DNA from: Solimicrobium sp040544425
GTDB taxonomy: Bacteria > Pseudomonadota > Gammaproteobacteria > Burkholderiales > Burkholderiaceae_D
Direction of reading: 5' to 3'
Assembly: GCA_040544425.1 (NCBI GenBank)
Contig: JBEONO010000005.1
Span: 124,001-188,000, forward strand
DNA length: 64,000 nt
The notes below the pieces were generated by a model. It had not been told where the DNA came from, did not search any database, and was given only the letters and a program-made list of their open reading frames with translations. Positions within the stretch are counted from its first letter, which is position 1, and the number at the start of each line of letters is the position of its first letter. The position numbers and the translations under genes were made by a program. This document shows positions 61,134-64,000 of the stretch, one piece after another.

Positions 61134-61157
61134 GTTCCCGCCTAAGGCCGCGGGAAC
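61134..61157. repeat. REP-like palindrome (copy 3)
   Basis: GTTCCCGC and GCGGGAAC form an 8-bp stem around CTAAGGCC between the convergent ends of the Sua5 and flavoprotein genes. It shares TTCCCGCCT and CGCGGGAA with the copy at 8918. The remaining 149-base gap has nothing else I can name. Confidence 0.6.
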
Positions 61158-61169
61158 GACGCTCCACCA

Positions 61170-62498
61170 CTACTTTGCAACATTCCCCGCCACATTCATA
61201 ATTTCCCAGGTGCGCGCAAACGGCGGTGCATAAATGAAATCCATCATCCCCAACTCGTCCACGGTCAATCCGCTGTAGACCGCCACCGCCAGCGCATCGA
61301 CCCGGTGCACCGCTCCGCCCAGATACGTGCCGCAAATTTGTCCGCCCAACAGACGTCGTGAAGTTTTTTCGTAAATCAGCTTGACCCACATAGTGCTTTG
61401 ACCCGCTACATAATCAGTATGATTTTTATCCTGGATAAAGACCGTGCTGTAATCGAGCTTCATCTGCCTGGCTTCCTGTTCGGTAATGCCGGTTCTCCCT
61501 GCCTCCACATCAAATACCCGAATACCGCTGGAGCCGAGCGCGCCAATAAAACGCGTGCCCTGGCCGGCCATGACTTCACCGGCGATTCGTCCCAGCTTGT
61601 TGGCCGAGGTAGCCAGAGGGATATACATGTCGCCACTGATTTTATGCGGCACCGTCGCACAATCTCCGGCAGCATAGATATCGCTCAGACTGGTTTTACA
61701 CTGCGCGTCGATGATCACCGCGCCCTCTTTGGAAAGCGCGATTCCCGCACTGCGCAGAAATGCCGTGTTGGGTTTAAAGCCAGTAGCGAGCAGCACCAGA
61801 TCGGCAGGATATTCGGCCAAATTGGTTTTGACCGCATTCACAACGCCATGGTCACTCAAGATTTCCGCCACACTTTCATTCAGCCGCAAAGCCACGTCAT
61901 GACGACGCAGTGCCTGCTCCAGATGCGTGGTAATTTCCGGGTCCATCGTACGCGCCATCGCCCGGCCGGCAAATTCGATCACCGTCACCTTCTTGCCGCG
62001 CAGAGAAAAGGCTTCGGCCGCTTCCAGCCCGATAAATCCGGCACCGATCACCACCACATTCTGAACATCCGCCATTAAACCGAGCAGCGTCGTCGCATCC
62101 GACTTTGAATGCATCGTTTGCACGTTTTTCATCGTCAGCCCGGCAATCGGCGGTGTAACGGGAGAAGCACCTACTGCAATCAATAATTTATCGTACGCAA
62201 ATTCGACTGCATTTCCTTCGTGCAGCGCCGTGACCCGTTTGTTCGCAGCATCAATTGCAGTGGCCGTGTGGAATAGCCGGATGTCTATCCCCTGGCTGAT
62301 AAACTCGGCCATCGGCCGCGCCGTCATCTGCTCGATATCGGTAAATTCTCCGCCAACAAAATACGGGATGCCGCAGGAACCAAAAGAGACGACCGCAGAT
62401 TTTTCCAGCACCGTGATCCTGGCCTGCTTGTCAAACTTGATGATGCGCATCGCCGCCGACAGGCCGGACGCATTTGCGCCAAGGATTAAATAATTCAT
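61170..62498 (-). CDS. CoA-disulfide reductase-like flavoprotein
   Basis: 442-residue FAD/NAD(P)H oxidoreductase of the CoA-disulfide reductase/NADH oxidase branch. Seen: N-terminal FAD motif LILGANASGLSAAMRI, a single active-site Cys in VVSFGSCGIPYFVGG (Cys about 43), the NAD(P)H motif VVVIGAGFIGLEAAEAFSLRGKKVTVIE, ATGFKPNTAFL, the second FAD motif DIYAAGDCATVPH, and a C-terminal dimer domain with GGQICGTYLGGAVHRVDALAVAVYSGLT. It overlaps the TcyP-like cystine importer by 4 bases, which fits a role in reducing cystine-derived or CoA disulfides. Closest alternative: NADH peroxidase or oxidase. Confidence 0.88.
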   Translation of the reverse strand: MNYLILGANASGLSAAMRIIKFDKQARITVLEKSAVVSFGSCGIPYFVGGEFTDIEQMTARPMAEFISQGIDIRLFHTATAIDAANKRVTALHEGNAVEFAYDKLLIAVGASPVTPPIAGLTMKNVQTMHSKSDATTLLGLMADVQNVVVIGAGFIGLEAAEAFSLRGKKVTVIEFAGRAMARTMDPEITTHLEQALRRHDVALRLNESVAEILSDHGVVNAVKTNLAEYPADLVLLATGFKPNTAFLRSAGIALSKEGAVIIDAQCKTSLSDIYAAGDCATVPHKISGDMYIPLATSANKLGRIAGEVMAGQGTRFIGALGSSGIRVFDVEAGRTGITEQEARQMKLDYSTVFIQDKNHTDYVAGQSTMWVKLIYEKTSRRLLGGQICGTYLGGAVHRVDALAVAVYSGLTVDELGMMDFIYAPPFARTWEIMNVAGNVAK

Positions 62499-63916
62499 GG
62501 CTCGTCGTTGTCCAGTGTCGCGTTCGGGTCATTGAAGATCGCCATGTTCATCGTGCCCATTTCGCGGTCGGTGGCAATTACCGCGGTCATGGTGCCGGAC
62601 ACATTGGTGAGCGTGCGTGCCATGTCGATGATCGGATCAATCGCCAGCACCATGCCGATCAGCGCAAAATAATCTCCCATGCCCATCCCGGTCAGGGCGA
62701 TGGTTGCCGCAACGGTGGCGGTGCCGGGAATGCCCGCGATGCCGATCGATCCGATCGTCACCACGATCAGCAGCATGATGTAAAACTGGGCGTCCATGGT
62801 CATGCCCAGCATATGCGCTACCATGACCACCACCATCGCCGGGAAAAATCCGGCACAGCCGTTCATGCCGATCGTGCTGCCCAGCGAGCCAACCAGATTT
62901 GCCGTGCCGTCATTGACACCCATGCGCCTGGTCAAGGTTGAAATTGTCATCGGCAGTGTGCCAACCGAGGATCTGCTGCTAAACGCCAGCAGCCAGGTAC
63001 CCGCCGCTTTTTTTACGTAGGTGATGGGCGCAACACCATGCAGCGCGATGATAATCAAATGGATCGTCACCATCACCAGCGTGGCGACATAGATCGCCGC
63101 CACAAAACTCGACACTTCGATGATGGCCGGGATGCCGTTGGAAATAATCGTCCGTGCCAGCAGGGCGACTACCGCATACGGCATGTATTTGATGATGGTC
63201 ATCGCGATCGACATAACGATTTTGTACAACGCGAACATCAGCTGTTTGAAGATTGCAATCGGCTCCGGATTTTTTTGTTCCATGCGATTGGCAGCAATGC
63301 CGACCAGCGCCGAAAAGATCACCAGTCCAACAATATTTTCGCTGGTCATCGCTCCGACGATATTGTTTGGAATCAGCCGCAGCAACGTGTCGACCAGATT
63401 GGTGTACGGGATCATTTTCTCTGAGTTTTCCGCGTGCAGACCCTGCCCCAGATTAAACAGATTGGCCAGCCCAATTCCTAACGCGCAGGCAATGGCGGTG
63501 GTGAACAGCAACCAGCCTATGCCGTGGATGGCGATTCGCGGCAAATCCTTTTTTCCGGCAAAATCCAGAATGACTTTGATGATGGATACAAAGATCAGGG
63601 GAATCACCAGCATGCGGATGAAGGCGATGAAAGCGCGACCCACCAGGCCGTACCAGATTGCGGCTTCTTTCATCCAGATCGTCGAGACCGCAGGAAATTG
63701 CGCCACGGCTTGAATGCTCAACCCGAGCACCGCACCCGCGACCAGGCCAATCATCATCCGGATGGAAAAACTGATTTTTCTGTTTTGCAGCACTGCCATG
63801 CCCCAAAAGCACAGCAACAGCAAGCCGATGCAAATGACAGTTTGGTACTGGGTAATGGCTAAAAAATTTTCAAAAAAAACACCTTGAAACAGAGCTGGCT
63901 GGTTGGCAGCATTCAT
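62495..63916 (-). CDS. tcyP: TcyP-like L-cystine/dicarboxylate:cation symporter
   Basis: 473-residue inner-membrane symporter of the DAACS family. The conserved FSSRSSVGTLPMTISTLTRRMGV (serine-rich reentrant loop, about residue 315), GATIGQNGCAG-like GSTIGMNGCAGFFPAMVVVMVAHMLG, IAGIPGTATVAATIALTGMGM and DPIIDMARTLTNVSGTMTAVIAT match E. coli TcyP (YdjN), a cystine importer, more closely than glutamate carriers. About nine hydrophobic segments. The ATG has a GAGGAA site. Overlaps the downstream flavoprotein gene (ATGA), suggesting import and reduction of cystine. Substrate is inferred from similarity and context. Confidence 0.88.
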   Translation of the reverse strand: MNAANQPALFQGVFFENFLAITQYQTVICIGLLLLCFWGMAVLQNRKISFSIRMMIGLVAGAVLGLSIQAVAQFPAVSTIWMKEAAIWYGLVGRAFIAFIRMLVIPLIFVSIIKVILDFAGKKDLPRIAIHGIGWLLFTTAIACALGIGLANLFNLGQGLHAENSEKMIPYTNLVDTLLRLIPNNIVGAMTSENIVGLVIFSALVGIAANRMEQKNPEPIAIFKQLMFALYKIVMSIAMTIIKYMPYAVVALLARTIISNGIPAIIEVSSFVAAIYVATLVMVTIHLIIIALHGVAPITYVKKAAGTWLLAFSSRSSVGTLPMTISTLTRRMGVNDGTANLVGSLGSTIGMNGCAGFFPAMVVVMVAHMLGMTMDAQFYIMLLIVVTIGSIGIAGIPGTATVAATIALTGMGMGDYFALIGMVLAIDPIIDMARTLTNVSGTMTAVIATDREMGTMNMAIFNDPNATLDNDEP

Positions 63917-64000
63917 ATTATTTTTCCTCGTTTGAATCGACGGTCATCACGCATGGTCGGGCGATTATACCTATTTATTCACCATCTCCCTCGGGACCAG

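Overview
The window looks like a chromosome segment from a betaproteobacterium of the order Burkholderiales, most likely Oxalobacteraceae (Undibacterium, Herminiimonas or a relative). The main support is gene order: tpiA-secG-tRNA-Leu-nuoABCDE, rpsO-pnp, ilvB-ilvH-ilvC followed further on by pssA-leuA, and separate nuoC and nuoD. Genus is an inference; no 16S rRNA gene is present. Most of the content is core metabolism. No phage, insertion sequence, CRISPR array or complete mobile element was seen.

Layout. 1-4.8 kb (minus strand): complex I genes nuoE (cut by the window edge) to nuoA, a tRNA-Leu(GAG), secG and tpiA. 5-10.5 kb (minus): a quinone oxidoreductase, pnp, rpsO and leuA with clear intrinsic terminators. 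10.8-18.5 kb (minus, mostly): pssA, then an accessory block (SIMPL protein, DUF1294 protein, a chemoreceptor pseudogene with a nonsense codon, a threefold tandem repeat of the ilvC tail), then ilvC-ilvH-ilvB with a long structured leader. 19-23.9 kb: a small lipoprotein and crcB, then moaE-moaD-moeA coupled to an FAD amine oxidase, and an anchored alpha/beta hydrolase. 24-28.6 kb: an M1 peptidase, membrane protein and M28 peptidase operon. 28.8-34 kb: the PrkA/YeaG kinase-YeaH-SpoVR stress operon with a fourth small gene.

34-43 kb: a diguanylate cyclase, an S9 peptidase, signal peptidase I, tkt-gap, and aroG behind a textbook phenylalanine attenuator (short Phe/Tyr-rich peptide, pause, antiterminator and terminator arms). 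43-49.5 kb: an orphan protein with an internal duplication, a hypothetical protein, elaA, a small lipoprotein, msrA, moaC, a BepA-like M48 protease and an EAL-HDOD protein. 49.7-54.5 kb: a glutamine-synthetase-like ligase, a YheT hydrolase cluster, a zinc-finger protein and the AzlCD exporter. 54.7-61 kb (plus): pgk-pyk-fba-purE-purC-tsaC, joining lower glycolysis to purine synthesis. 61-64 kb (minus): a TcyP-like cystine importer overlapping a CoA-disulfide-reductase-like flavoprotein.

Most interesting points: the aroG Phe attenuator; the ilvC-tail tandem repeat at the edge of an interrupted ilv-(psd)-pssA-leuA cluster; the chemoreceptor broken at its signalling tip; the duplicated orphan protein; the cystine importer/disulfide reductase pair; and the small fourth gene of the SpoVR operon. 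I did not find a clearly new multi-gene system. Start codons were moved from the longest frame to a downstream codon wherever family alignment from memory and a ribosome site favoured it.
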